The notes under the pieces were generated by a model, which saw only the letters and a list, made by a program, of their open reading frames with translations, did no database searches and was not told the DNA's origin. Both the position numbers and the translations under genes were made by a program. From Saccharina japonica (lineage: Eukaryota > Sar > Phaeophyceae > Laminariales > Laminariaceae): DNA of 64,000 bases. Below are positions 1 to 57,200 of this stretch, piece after piece (within the stretch, counting starts at the first letter, position 1; each line of letters begins with the position of its first letter). The stretch spans positions 257,973-321,972 of the forward strand of contig MEHQ01003655.1 in assembly GCA_008828725.1 (NCBI GenBank), in the 5' to 3' direction.

Positions 1-238
1 TGCGCCCAGCCACAATCCCAGTACTGCTGAGGATTAGGAGGTCTGTAGTGCTGGTCCATACTGTGGGCCGTCAGTCTCGGGGAAGGCCCGAGCAGCAGCT
101 GTTTACCAGCAGCCCCCGGCCGTACTGCTGCCTGTTAAAGCGGGTTTTTGTCTTTTCTGCTTTCTTATTTCCTGTCGAAGCTATAATAGTTTCGCCGACG
201 ACTACTGTACCTAGAATACTCTTCAAGTACTTATTATC

Positions 239-2260
239 ATGGAAACCTTCACCAACAGCAACAGCAACAGCCTTACCAACGCCATTAGTGGGCTGAGGAA
301 GTTTGACGGAAGAGACACGAGTCACGTTCGGGATTGGCATAAACAATTCGCAGTTGTCCTCGGCGTCACCCGGCGAGATATCGCAAGCGTGATCAACGGG
401 GCGAATTCGACCATCCCCCAATACGGCAAAGCACGGGAATCGCCCTTACGCTCCCTGGTACCCTCCACCAGGACGTCGCGTCATTTGACAGGGAAAAGGA
501 TGACCTATACGCCATTATGTTCCTGCTAACAGAACAGCCAGCCTCCCCCCTCGTGCTTATGCACGAAAACCACTTTGGTACGAGCGGGGACGGACAAAAG
601 GTCCTACAAGAGCTTTTCGCGAAATACAACAAGGTCACGGATGAGGTCGTACGAGCTACGATGGTGAAGCTGGTCAACACCGGCATGAAACCGGGTCAAG
701 ACCCGGACGACTTCTTCGGGGAGAAGACCCTTGCCCGCGCTGAGCTCGCCAAGATCGGCGAACCCATCACCGACCGCCGGTTTAAGGACATCTGCGTGCA
801 AGGATGCACATCCGATTACAGAGACACCAAGTTCATGATGTACCGTGACCCTTCCCGTGACATCGATCAGATGCAAAGCACCATGCGACACCTGTATTTG
901 GACGATCTCTCCCGCAGCAGCGGCGTCAAAGGAACGATACCCGGGCGCGGTGTAGCTATGACAGCGGAAGCATCAACGCGCGACTACTGCGGAAAGGAGG
1001 GATACCAAGCTTGCAGATGCTGGCAAAAGAGGGATGACGCAAGAGCCGACGACAAGAAGCCGAAGAACGAACGAACGTCGGGCGGCAACGCAGGAGCTAA
1101 GGGAGCCGCTGGACAGAAGTGGTGTTCCATCCACAAGACTACCTCACACAGTGACGAGGGCTGCTACAAGTAGGGTGCCCCACGTCCCGACCGTAGGGGT
1201 GCCCACGTAGCTTCCGCCGTATTATCTTCTGGCTCTCCTCCTGCCAACGATGACGAGAAACCATCCTTTCCTTTCGACGATGATTTTGAGGAGGGATTCG
1301 CATTTTCAGGACGAACTACGGAAACTGGCCAAGGAATCTCAGTATCCAACCCGGGCGAATTCACCATGCTGGTGAACAGCGGCGCATCGGACCACTTTGT
1401 GGATGGCACGTTGATCCCAGGCCTGCGGCAAGACATGACGGAGTACCAAACGCTCGACCAGCCGAAGCCCATTGAGATCGCTGGAAACATCAAGGTATTC
1501 GCGACGGCAACGGGAAAAATCTGCGGACACATCATCAACCCATCAGGTCAGCCTATATCCCTGTTCACATCTCTTGTCATGATCGTCCCCGGGATGGGAC
1601 GCCATCTCTTCTCCTCTACGTACGCGGCCCAAGTAAGTGCCGACACCTGGCTGGCACAAGCGACTGGGACACATGAACCCCCGCAACATGGAGCTTCTTC
1701 GCGAAGTTTGACGGCAATGGTGTGGAATACACCGGCACAGTGTCAGGCTGTGACATCTTGACGCATGCTACGATAGAGGGGCACCATGTTTTTTTCTGAG
1801 CTCCTCACTTAAGGAGCGTCATACCTCACCGAAAAAACAAATTTGGGGAAAATAAAGGTGCTGCCGGATGATAAATCTCATGACCCGAAGTATTCTCTCA
1901 AACATATTTCGTCACAAATTGAAAGTCCGACGAATTTGGGTTAAGGAGCCCGATCGTTCAGAAAACGATTCAGCCAAAAAACGGTATACCTCTGTCGTAG
2001 CACGTGTCATCTGCCCAGTGGGCAAGAGCACGCAAACGCCTCACCCGAAGAATGGCAAACACAAGACTGACGGACCAATGGAACTGGTTCACACCGACCT
2101 CATGGGACCCATCACACCAGCAGCAAGGGGAGGCTACAAATACGTCAGCGAGATTACTGATGACTTCTCTCGTAAGAAGGAGGTCTTTCTGCTCAAAGTC
2201 CCAAACCGAGGCAATCGAGGAACGTCAGGGAGAGCTTCGACGGACCTCGTCGGGAGCAAT
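239..2260 (+). mobile_element. Ty1/copia-type LTR retrotransposon fossil, 5' half only
   Basis: Parts in order are: gag-like region from 239 (RKFDGRDTSHVRDWHKQF early, a Cys/His knuckle-like WCSIHKTTSHSDEGC near 1,120-1,170); aspartic-protease-like region around 1,366-1,620; integrase zone start around 2,080-2,210 (GPMELVHTDLMGPI, GGYKYVSEITDDFSR). The GAG-PRO-INT order is that of copia elements. No reverse transcriptase, RNase H or LTR pair is recognised. The element is broken, with several breaks and a MITE inserted inside it. Bases 1-238 are probably its leader or LTR remnant but show no diagnostic feature. Confidence 0.8.
1760..2008. mobile_element. MITE family 1 copy inserted in the copia fossil
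   Basis: About 249 bp with terminal inverted repeats: one end GACGCATGCTACGATAGAG, the other (reverse complement) GACACGTGCTACGACAGAG. The interior carries CTGAGCTCCTCACTTAAGGA and AAGGAGCCCGATCGTTCAGA. Because it sits inside the copia element it is younger than it. Confidence 0.75.
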
Positions 2261-2805
2261 CAAGAATGTTGCCTATGGGGTCTTCAGCAAGATGCTCGAT
2301 TGCTTCCGACGAGTTCAGTCGAAGCCCTCCCTGACACTCCTCGATTGCGGCTGACTGCTTGCGCTTCAAATAAGTGGTACTTCAACAGCGGGACAATACC
2401 TCTAGTGTACGTTATTCTCCCTGGCCGTTAGGATCCTTGCAACGATGTTTTCCACGTCGGCCCTGAGACTGCTCGACACGGTGGCAAGAATGTTGCCTAT
2501 GGTGTCTTCGGTAAGATGCTCGATTGCTTCCGACGAGTTCCGTCGAAGCCCTCCCTGACACTCCTCGATTGCGGCTGCCTACTTGCGCTTCAGATAAGTG
2601 GCTCGGAAGCGCAAGCAGTCAGCCGCAATCGAGGAGTGTCAGGGAGGGCTTCGACGGAACTCGTCGGAAGCAATCGAGCATCTTGCCGAAGACACCATAG
2701 GCAACATTCTTGCCACCGTGCCGAGCAGTTTCAGGGCCGACGTGGAAAACATCGTTGTAAGAATCCTAGTGGCCAGGGAGAATAACGTACACTAAAGGTA
2801 TTGTC
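2190..2805. repeat. Palindromic repeat block
   Basis: A unit of about 200-330 bp occurs in alternating orientation. The arm ATGCTCGATTGCTTCCGACG (2,291, 2,516) is followed near 2,600-2,690 by its reverse complement. Read on the outward strand the unit encodes DTIGNILATVPSSFRADVEN and VARENNVH, followed by a stop. The same unit recurs at 16,768-17,510. Confidence 0.7.
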
Positions 2806-4014
2806 CCTCCTGTTGAACAATAGTATGTCTTGTTGCAGCTTTTAATAGCTGGCAGTGCAATCCATTTCCATATGTTCCTTTGTTGGTTTTATGGTCGGCA
2901 GGAACACTGACTGGTAGACTGTGTACTCCTATGATTATCGCGGAATGATAAACAGATCAATGTTTTAGACTACTATAAACCATTCTTTATTTTGTTTTTG
3001 TCGAAACGATTGGTGGGAATATAGGCGCAGTACGTACACGACATAATCGTGTTTGTTTTTGTTTGTTATATTTTTATTGGATTCATGTCCAGTACAGAGA
3101 ACGTGGCTCCTGTTTGGACATTGTTTTTGTTTGGCATATAACGCAGGCGTAGAAAATCATTGGATCGACGAGATATCGTATAGTTGGCATTTGTTTGCCT
3201 GGAATTGCCCGCATGTAGCGAGTTATCGTGACGAGAGGTCGTGTCAGATATGATTCTTGTTGGTAGTCAGCATTTGTCTTCACTGGATAACACGGAGAAG
3301 TCATCTGCAGTATGCGTAGATTGTGTTCAAGAGTTGAATCCTCGGAAGATCCAGTAGTGGCCAATCAGAGTTAATTGTCAAGTCAGTGAAGGTATGAAGG
3401 ACAAGTTGTGCATTGTCGTACCTGGTGTCTACTACCGTGTATATCCTAAGTGGTTTAGTTGCTCAGAATCTAAGTGTGGGACATTATACATTACCGTATA
3501 TAGACTGAGTACAAGATCGGTCACGATTGTTGTTGCGTTGTCTGACGTATGGTATCGTAGGAAGTACATGCTGCTGTTTTGAGATTCAAGATCGTAGTGC
3601 ATGTTACTGTTTGCCATCAGCAAGATCGTCAAAGGAACAGGAGCGTTTGCACGCGCACTCTCTCACTCTTCTTTCGCTAATCATCATCAGCTTCGCTTTT
3701 GAGCATACCTGGTATACATGAATCTACATTGGCCCGGACGATCTTGCTTCTTCTATTGAAGCGTCCATATAAGTCTTTGCCTCACAGCGACTTCAGCGCG
3801 TTCACCGCAAAAGGTTGTATCTTGTTCGGTCATCGACAAGTGGACCTGAGTGCGTACACACCGCTGGTATACACGCCACACCACATCTCTATTAGAACGA
3901 CCATACGTAGCCCATCGCATCCCTACAATGCCGGGACGGAACGCGTTAGGTTTTCACAGAACCAGGCCGACAATGGTATTGCACCAAACGCGAAGCGTCG
4001 TGAGGTGTTTGGGG

Positions 4015-4062
<48 letters not shown>

Positions 4063-5164
4063 CTGGGCGTATATATGTGCCTGGTATGTCAAAACCCTTG
4101 AATAGTGTTCTTCGTACATGATTTGCGTTCTTCTTCTCTCTTGTGTTGGTCGCTTTTGTCGCGCTTTTTCGTAGTACCTGGCATACCTGGCACATACCTT
4201 ACAACTCTAGCCGTACATATAAGGACCGATTAGGCCTTAACATGAAGACTCAGCGGTCCTTACATTCCCGCCACATAGAGTGACTATGGCAAGGGGGAAA
4301 GAAAAAAGTGCTTGAAAGTAAAAAGGACGAATCGTACCCCTCCTAAAAGAGTCTGTACGTAAAACAAACTACACGGAAGTATTTTATATCTACAACTATC
4401 CGTGTGCCGGCCCCAACGCTCTACCAACACCGTAGGCGTGATGGAACATTGCACCTTTTTAAATACCATGATCATACTTCGTCCAAACTGCTCTACGCAA
4501 TACGTATCAGATTGGTTTGGTGCTGCTCGCTATATATATTTGTCATGATCGATGAGTGTTCAGTACCGTGTCTACCGTGTAGTACCGTCAGCAGTGGACA
4601 GACACTGTTAGTGGATCTTCCTAAGGTAGCTAATTAGGCACTCTGATTGGCCAAGCAAGCACTGACCACTGGCATAGGGTTCGGGTTAGGGTTAGGGTTA
4701 GGGTTCGATCTGAGGATCACACTACTACTACCAAGACAAAACCCCCATTTTAAAGATCCACTATCTATCACCCTTTGTCCACCCCTCCGTATGCGACAGC
4801 GGTTAACAAGCTCCTTATTTTGTCGAATATGGCTCGCGGCTGATTGTGATGACAACGTTGGGGCGTAGCCTGTTAAACGGGCTATTGAACAGGGTTTAGT
4901 GTGGCGTTCCCCTCGCTGAAGATTCTTAAAACTAAAAAAAGACAAGATCAGCCTGAAATTATGAAGCCCTTAAGAACTGGTCCCACGTATTTGGGACCAG
5001 TTCTTAAGGCCTTAAGAACTGGTCCTACGTATTTGGGGGCAAACTACTTGGAATTAGTGTGGGATGCATCTTTTCAATTATGAATGGGTTAACTCCCGAA
5101 ATAATATTAACACACGACGTGTACTCTGTTCCACAATTATACAGTATTAATAGTATATACTCAC
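2806..5164. other. Non-coding stretch left of exon 18 (copy 1)
   Basis: No exon is recognised. It holds part of the G-tract repeat (about 3,900-4,010), a run of about 45-50 G at 4,017-4,062, four TTAGGG-like units at 4,676-4,710 and a short inverted-repeat element at 4,966-5,096. The same content recurs at 17,521-19,879. Confidence 0.7.
4966..5096. mobile_element. Short inverted-repeat element, CCTTAAGAACTGGTCC family
   Basis: CTTAAGAACTGGTCCCACGT, TTTGGG, then its mirror GGGACCAGTTCTTAAG, followed by a second unit ending AATGGGTTAA. Related copies lie at 15,022-15,112, 15,911-16,073, 16,342-16,434, 38,237-38,310, 44,276-44,372 and 45,466-45,545, and in copy 2 of the duplication. Confidence 0.6.
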
Positions 5165-49398
<44,234 letters not shown>

Positions 49399-49499
49399 CA
49401 CGAACTTCTTGTTCTTATCATTGTTCTTATGTTTGTCGTCCCCGGAGAGCGGCGAGCGCCGCTTCCCCCCCCCTAGGCACAGCATCGGGCTAACCTAGG

Positions 49500-50010
49500 C
49501 CTAGGTTCTTGTTCTTAAGTCTGTTGGGGAGGGGAGGGGGAAATAAACGGGCAGGAATAGGTGGCGGTAGGGTGTGGGTTGGCGGTTGTACGCGTAGCGA
49601 GGGGGTTTTATATTTGGGGGCACAACTGGTCTTAAACACAAACGGTATTATATACTTATAGCAGGGACAAAAACGATCTTAAATACGTAGGGACACAAAA
49701 CGGTATTAAATACGTAGAGACACCAACGGTCTTAAATACTTGGGGACACAAGGGGTCTTATATTTGGGGACACACACGGTCTTAGATACATCCACTTTCG
49801 AAATTATGGACGCAAACGGTCGTAAATACGTAGGGACACAGACGGTCTTAAATACGTAGGGACACAAGACGGCCTCAAATACGTAGGGACACAAACGGTC
49901 TTAAAATACTTAGGGGCACAAGCGATCTTATATTTGGGGACACAAACGGTCTAAAAATACAAGCGGTTTTATATTTAGGGATAAAAACGGTCTTAAAATA
50001 CAAGCGGTCG
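49500..50010. repeat. Tandem GGGACACAAACGGTCTTAAA repeat upstream of exon 1
   Basis: About 14 degenerate units of roughly 26 bp from 49,610 on, directly upstream of the presumed start. No clear TATA box or other promoter motif is recognised here. Confidence 0.75.
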
Positions 50011-50399
50011 AACGGTTATGTCGCTCTCCCTCCATACTATTAATAGTCGTGACTCAGATCCGGGGTCACAAAGCAGACTCTTCTCCCTCCTCCCACTACG
50101 ATTCGTGCCTTGCTTTTTATCGCGCAGAGGGTTGTACCAGGTAAATATGTTGGTATAACGCGTATATGCGGTGCTTTTTTTTTGCCGCAGATGCCAATCG
50201 ACTAAAACATTTCTACTCCTTGTCAATGTTCCACCCCCACGTCATAGGCAGCAGTACTTGAAAAGTACTGCGGCTTTTCTCGTCCTCCCCCCAACGTAGC
50301 AGCTGTCCAATGTTTCAATGTTTCCCGCACAACAGAGAAAGTATAACCGTTACACACAGATCATCGTCAGCTCCCACCTGATGACCTAGATCTTTCGGG

Positions 50400-50615
50400 G
50401 CACATATATTCCTGATCTGTATGATGTGTGTGATCTGTATGATGTGTATGATCTGCATGATCTGTATGATCTGTGTGATCTGTATGATATGATATGTATG
50501 ATATGTATGAGCTGCATGAGCTGTGTATGATCTGTATGATATGTATGATCTGTATGATATGCATGATCTGTGTATGATGTGTATGATCTGTATGATCTGT
50601 ATGATATGTATGGTC
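50400..50615. repeat. (GATCTGTAT)n tandem array
   Basis: ATGATCTGTATGATATGTAT variants over about 210 bp. A shorter GTGACCCTGATCTT repeat lies at 50,971-51,040. Confidence 0.8.
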
Positions 50616-50645
50616 TAGCTTACGTTGCCGGGGTAGGAGCCGAAA
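50616..50645 (-). pseudogene. Relic of a cassette E exon upstream of exon 1
   Basis: TTTCGGCTCCTACCCCGGCA then AC|GTAAGC resembles CTTCGGCTCTACACCAGC...|GTGAGC of exon 11. It is flanked by a GATCTGTAT array like the one beside exon 11. It sits just where the E exon of a domain preceding exon 1 would be expected. Confidence 0.45.
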
Positions 50646-52621
50646 CAATTTACACTATATAATAGCAACATATTTCCTGGGTTGGGTCTGTACTATGTAG
50701 CAGACCCTGCACAATCTCGCACAACTGTAGGGGATGAACTAGATGATCTGTGGGTAGACAGATCATGATATGTAGACAGATAGATCATGATCTATCTGTA
50801 GATTATAAAGATCTGTATATAGGCATATCATGATCTGTAGATGATCTGTGCGAGGTGTGAAATGATTGGTTGTGGTGTGGGGCACACACCGAGACGGGTC
50901 GGTATACGTATACCTCGAGTCTACGAGTATTACACACGGAAGAACGGAGTTGACAAGACCCTTTTTTGGTGTGACCCTGATCTTGTGACCCTGATCTTGT
51001 GGCCCTGATCTTGTGACCCTGATCTTGTGACCCTGATCTTATGTTATACATAACCAGGCCCTTGCGGCTGTAGCTATTGTAGTCTAACACACAACAAAAG
51101 CATCTATGCTGCAAATCTAAGGAGTACAAGTACAGCAGCTTGCTGATAGGGAGTGCACTCCATTTTCATGCATGACCGTAGTCGTATGACCACGTAGACC
51201 CTCGCATCCCTACAATGCCGGGACGGAGCATGTCGGGTTTTCACCGACCAGGCAGATACTGCTAGCACCAAGCGATAGGGAGGGAGAGGGGGTGTACTTC
51301 ATTTGCATGCATGGCCGTAGTCGTAGGACCATAGACCCTACGTAGGGAGAGGGTACTCATTTGTTGCTTGTCTTTAGTCATTTGATCATTGACCACGCAT
51401 CCCTTTCGAGACGGAGCACCGTTCCCGCTCCTAATAGGGACAACCTCCAACATTTTGGCGCTCATTACGTTGTTTCCATACATTCCAAAGAAACGTTTCG
51501 CTAATCCTATCCCCTCCTCCTGTTTCGCCGCCTGTGGCCACCATCCATCTCCTAAAAAGTAGCGGTCGTTTTCTCGCTACTATCTACCTGGTAGTACGTA
51601 GTGTACCAAACTTCTCCATGTCACATTCGTCTATTTTCCTCGTTTCCTCTTCTAACACATCCCCGTTCCTCCTTGTACATTTCACATTCTCCCACTGTGT
51701 GAGTTCTCCTACTTTTGCTACATAAAGGGGGGGGTACTTCATTTTCATGCATGGCCGTAGTCGTATGACCATGTAGACCCTCGCATCCCTACAACGCCGG
51801 GACGGAGCATGTCGGGTTTTCACCGACCAGGCATAAAACATTGCTACGTAGCACCAAGCGCGAAGCGAAACGTGAGGTGTTGGGCGAGTCGCACGAAGGG
51901 TGAGCTGCATCCTGCTTATATAAGAACCGCTTGTGAGGCGAGGCGGGCTTGGCATACATACATACATGGATGACAGCTTCAATGGGTTCATTTAAATTCT
52001 GGTGTGGCCACTTTCCTGAGACAGCAATGGGAACACTATTTATGTAACTGCCTCGTGGATGCCTTACCATATACACACACGGGGGGGGGGGGGGAGGCGG
52101 TTGATACTCATGTGTTGCTTTGCGTTAAGTTCCAATTCAGACACTTGACGACGCATCGATGCGGAGAGGGGGGGGGGGGGGGCCGGACGTGCGTCATTGG
52201 TTACTCGCCCTGTGAGACGAGTAATCTATCTACCATTGACCACGCATCTATCCCTTTTGGAAGGGCCATAATAGGGGGCGGGAGGGGGGCACTACATCGA
52301 GTATTTTTTTTTTATTTGCCGAACGGCAATACTGCTGTTACTGGGCGGAGTCACTTCGCCCGCAGCAAAAATTCCTTGCTGTCTGCTTAGCCTATCCTAT
52401 ATATACCATCATATCAGCTTTTTTATTGATTGCTTGAACGTCTATATATGTATACGTTGTACCAATCTGTACCGAATTATAAGCAACTTTTGTCCATTAC
52501 TATTCAATAAAAACGGTGCTTATAGTTCGGGACAGAGTTGTACGGGTGTGCAAGCGAATGTGTTTGTGTGTGTGTGTGTGTGTGTTTTTTTTCACATGGA
52601 ACCGTTCTTTTTATACAGACA

Positions 52622-53075
52622 GTACACGACACACGACACGTAACAAGAAACAGGCTAGCAAGAAAGCCAGGCTGAAATTTTAGAGGACAAACAAGAAATT
52701 GGGGAGTCTTTACCTTGAAAATTAGTGTAGAAAGCACCCTCTCTCAAATAAGAAACCCAGCCTGGACTACTGCTTTAGATTTCCTGGTTTTTGTCAGGTG
52801 TCCTGTCCTGTACTCGTCTACATCCAGTACACGCAGTGTCCGTCTCGATTCTTCATCCTCTTATGGAGACAAAAGCTCTGTATGCGCGCCGTGTATTTAT
52901 TCAGGGGTGTCTATGACTACTGCTGTGTAGTATAGTGCAGGACACCTGATAAGAAAGAGGGTGATTCTCTACAATAATTTCAATATAACGACTCTCAAAT
53001 TTCTTATTTTTTTCTTAATCTCAGCCTGGTTTTCTTATTATAGCTTGTTTCTTATTAGGTGTCCCCTGTACTTCT
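52622..53075. mobile_element. Old foldback element with AATAAGAAACAAGC-type arms
   Basis: The left arm (52,622-52,765: AACAAGAAACAGGCTAGCAA, GCCAGGCTGAAATTT) is matched, imperfectly, by the reverse complement of 52,940-53,075 (AATAAGAAACAAGCTATAAT, ACCAGGCTGAGATTA). A spacer of about 175 bp separates them. Confidence 0.6.
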
Positions 53076-53300
53076 GTGCATGTATGTATCTGCAAGCAAG
53101 CAAGTACAGAACACACACACGTGCATTCTTGCGTCGAATTGACCCGTGAGACGGGGGGGGGGGGTTCAGTTGTCGTCATCTTGGGAATGCGACAGAAAGC
53201 AAAAAAAAACAGAATAGGAAAAGAAGAAGAAGAACATCGACAGAAATAAGCTGCGGCATACAGCAAGCAACTGTTAACATTACGGTTTGTTTGTTGTTGT

Positions 53301-53611
53301 TTTCCATCCCATTCATTATCTTCGCACTTCCGTCTTTCTCTCTCCCAAGTCGTAACTCAGATCCGGGGTCACAAAGTAGCCTCCTCTCCCTCCTCCCCCA
53401 CTACGGTTCTTGCCTTGGTTTTTATCGCGAGAAGATTTCAGCATTTTCTTCCCTCGTCAACTCTCGTCGAATTTTGCTTACCCACGCTATAATATGCGCT
53501 CTCGACAGTCGGTGTCATTTGAGAATAAATAAAAACCTCCATGGGGAGAATCGAGTCCTCGACATCCGGCCCTACAGGCTTCGTGGCTACCAGTTAGACC
53601 ACCGGGGCGAC
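53301..53611 (-). mobile_element. tRNA-derived SINE, family S1
   Basis: Same structure as 31,641-31,949. A MITE family 2 copy (53,612-53,721) abuts its head. Confidence 0.7.
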
Positions 53612-53769
53612 GGTGGGGGTGGCCATAGTAAATATCATAGGACCTACGGTCGACACGAAAACCTTTACATTATTTACCTGTTTTTACCAACAATATTTGG
53701 TCCTATTTACTAATGGTCATATACAATAGGATACGTATATACCAGGTGCATATACAGCAGTATGTACAA

Positions 53770-53771
53770 TC

Positions 53772-53807
<36 letters not shown>

Positions 53808-53808
53808 A

Positions 53809-53874
<66 letters not shown>

Positions 53875-53890
53875 CAGCAGCAGTAGTAGT
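53770..53890 (+). repeat. (AGT)n microsatellite
   Basis: About 35 AGT units with few interruptions. Other microsatellites nearby are (CAG)n 55,553-55,604, (CTA)n 55,690-55,728, (GT)n 52,560-52,586 and (GA)n 61,563-61,594. Confidence 0.9.
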
Positions 53891-53899
53891 TTTAATAGT

Positions 53900-55689
53900 A
53901 GTAGTAGTAGTACAGCAGTAGTAATACTGTAGTACGTACGTACACAGTCGTAGTAGCTTTTTTTGTGTTACACGTATACTGCTGCTGCTGCTGTGCGAAG
54001 TGTTGATGCGTGCTAATTGCATCGATGTTTTCTCCCGAGCGGGGCGGTCGATGATACTATCAACAGCACAGCGAGTGAGTGCTCTCGTCGAGTGAGCGGT
54101 GGTGGCAGAGACAGCAAGAGAGAGGAGGTTCTCACTGGAGTAGAAAAGGAGAGAGGAGCAAATCATTTGTACGGCAGAAAAATGATGTGAAAAAACAACA
54201 GCATGCATATGATATGTGTGATGAGCTTTTTCTTTGCCGTGTACGCAGGTGTACGACAGGGCATGAAAAAAAACAAAACGGCAAGCTATCGTACGCAACG
54301 TAAATAAATAATGGAACCGTGAGAGCATGTTATTCTACCACACGCATGTACGCATGTATGCATGGATGGATGCAGGCAGTTAGCTGTGGCCCTGCACGTA
54401 TAGCTCTAGACTGCGAGAGAGAGAGAGAGAGAGCCGTACGAGAGTACTACTACTGCTGTGACTGCTGAGAGTCGTATTGCGTTCTGTATCGGGTTCTCCC
54501 GGCGAGCGGCTTTTTGATGGCGCGTGATGGCAGAAAAAAGAAAGAAGAAAGAGGAGAGGAGGAAGAACATTGGTTTTGTGACAGAATGTACTCTTTTGAA
54601 GAAGAGGGGGATATGATGCGATAAACATGACTTTTTAGAGCAAATATCACAACTGCTGTGCGTGGTGTGCCACACTAAACAACAAGCATAGCCACGCTCT
54701 GTGGTGGTGTGGTGGTGGTGGTGGTGGTGGCGGGTGTGTCCACAGATCAGATCAAAGCCAGTCAGCGTTCGAGAGAACAGAAAGCACGAATGACTACGAG
54801 TATACTGCCTGTACACTCAGCAGTAGTCACTCACGGGTGTATGTACCGAGTGGACGTACACAATTACACGTGCATTCGTGCATGCATCTAGTTGGTGTGT
54901 CGGACTCTCTTGTCCGCAGCGGTTTTTGATGGCAACGAGATGACAGAAAGCAAGAGAGAGGCGAGAAAGGAACACCAAACAGCAATCTAACTGCCTTGTA
55001 ACTAACCTAAAGTGATCAAAATCATCCTGGATGCTATACTCTCTGAAGCTCAGAAGTATTGCATCGCACTCTTATGTATATACATCGAGCGGCATTCATC
55101 ACATAGTAGGTAAGCTTTGTGGTGGTAGTATTAATAGTAGAGACAGACGTATCATACATATCTTTCTTTTGCGGGCAAAAAAGGAAAAAAAAAGAGTGAG
55201 TACACACCCGTACGTACGCTAGTTTACACTTCGCTGTCGATGTCATATTATTAGTAGCAGTTCATGCTGTTCTCGCCGTAGCCTAATAAAGCGCAGCAAG
55301 GATTGCCTCTCTCTCTCTACACACAGGTGGGGGGGGCAAGCCCAGACCACAATGCAAATAAAATCCACAGACAACATACAGGCGAAAATCGCGAGTAGCT
55401 GCATGCATGCATGCATGATATGCTATGAAAATTATGATTCGTGCGATGACGATGATGATGATGATGATGATGGCCTTGGATGTTAGTGCGAGTAGATACA
55501 TATCTACCCATCCCTTCCATCATTCTATAGGCACGTAGGTAGGTGGTGTGTACAGCAGCAGCAGCATAGCAGCAGCACAGCAGCAACAGCAGCAGCAGCA
55601 GCAGCGTACTACTAGCCGAAGGAATAACACAACTAAACCCTAACAGCCGCACGAACGACGAGCGCAACGATGACACAACGAGCCACAAG

Positions 55690-55727
<38 letters not shown>

Positions 55728-57200
55728 ATGATAGATACAGAAATGTTTACAACAAACAAACAAACTCAAAACCTGCTTACCTCTCTCCTGTCCTCCTTCC
55801 CTATTCCCACAAAACTCCGCCCCCCCTTGCGAGAGAGGGTGTGTGTGTTGTTGCGCTCGACGCGTTGCTGATAAATAGGCAGCCAGCCTCTCTCTCTCTT
55901 CTTCTGTGCCTGACTCCTAGAGGCTGTAGTGCTGTGCTCCTCCTGGGGTGTGGCAAAGCGGCACACACACGCCAAAAGCAACAGCAAGCGGCACAGGCAG
56001 CAGCAGCGGCAGCGGTGGTAGTAGTAGCAGCAGGGGGGGCGCGCGACGGCGGTTTAATATGGCCGGCCTGTTGGGGAGGAGGAGAGTGAGAGTCTCGCCT
56101 CGATTGAATGAATGAGTGGAGCTTTATCACTACTACAACACTGACTGTAGTCTGCTGTCTATCATTCATTATTTGCCCACGCTCGTCTATCTGTCTGTTT
56201 GACTGTCTGTCTGTCTGTCTACTCTGTGTGATAAATAACGCACGTAAAAAACTAGAAGAAAGAAGAGCTGTCGTCTCTCTGAACTACATACAATACGAAC
56301 GAGTGTGTATGAATTTGGACATCAATATACCGCATGCATTTAATATTATGTTACCACATTTATTTATCACTCTGTCTCGAAATGTTAGAAACGTCTGGTT
56401 TGTTCATTTCATATCCAAACGGTCGTTATATTTTCGGACGTTCATGTACAAGTAGTGGTGATACGTTTTTTACTGGATTCTTATTTATTTGCTTTTTTAT
56501 GTTACACCGCCTTTGCCTTCGACAGAACAAACAACCAGTCAGTGCTTGAAGATTCAGATTTGCTTGAATTGAAGACTCCGGTCGGATTTTCTTTAAGATA
56601 CAACAGATTGATAGATATTTTTTGCGTTTTTCCCGTTGGACCTTTTTAAAGTCCCGGTTTTTCCCAATCTAAATAATAAATGAAGAAAAGACCAGTAGAT
56701 CCACAATTAATTAAGTTTACTTCTTGAAACGAGCGTGATGCTCGTATCTTATCATATCAGATAATATCATGCGTGTCCAATGGAATCATACGAATATGAT
56801 CAAACAGTTATTCCGCTGACCTGACTATCTGACTATACGGCAGGCAGTACGCGCGTGTGGTCTCTTTTTTACAGGCAGCAATACCGGCACTATATACATA
56901 CGTAGTGGTAACCGGCACTATACTCCGCACACGATACCCATACGTAGGTACAGTACGTATGATACACACCTGGTTCGGTGTGTGTGAAAAGCGGTTCTAC
57001 AGACAGGCAAAATAGGGCAACCGTCTCTATCTATACTCAAACGACACCACTGAGTATTAATAATACTTAGTTAGAGGGACCACTATTTACTATTTACTAT
57101 TTACTATTAATAGTGCAATACCGTAGTAGCACGACACTTTCTTTCTTTTTTTGTCATGCTTTTTATTTGGTTGCTTGATTGTTGATTTGCTTCAGTGTAT
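53900..57200. other. Gene-free stretch with microsatellites
   Basis: No exon or conserved protein motif is found on either strand. Long open frames here are triplet-repeat translations or low complexity. A partial duplicate (GCGGTTTTTGATGGC, GACAGAAAGCAAGAGAGAGG) recurs between 54,500 and 54,980. Confidence 0.6.

Noticed and set aside
4676-4710. Telomere from TTAGGG-like units
   Set aside because: There are only about four units, flanked on both sides by unique sequence and duplicated at 19,391.
49399-49485. Upstream in-frame Met at 49,485 as the start of exon 1
   Set aside because: It would place 29 charged residues before a clear signal peptide; the Met at 49,398 fits secretion better.
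53717-54328. 203-residue minus-strand frame with long Thr runs
   Set aside because: It is the translation of an (AGT)n microsatellite; no splice sites or conserved motif.
56108-56649. Overlapping plus-strand frames as a small gene
   Set aside because: Composition is AT-rich and low complexity, with no recognisable motif, start context or splice sites.
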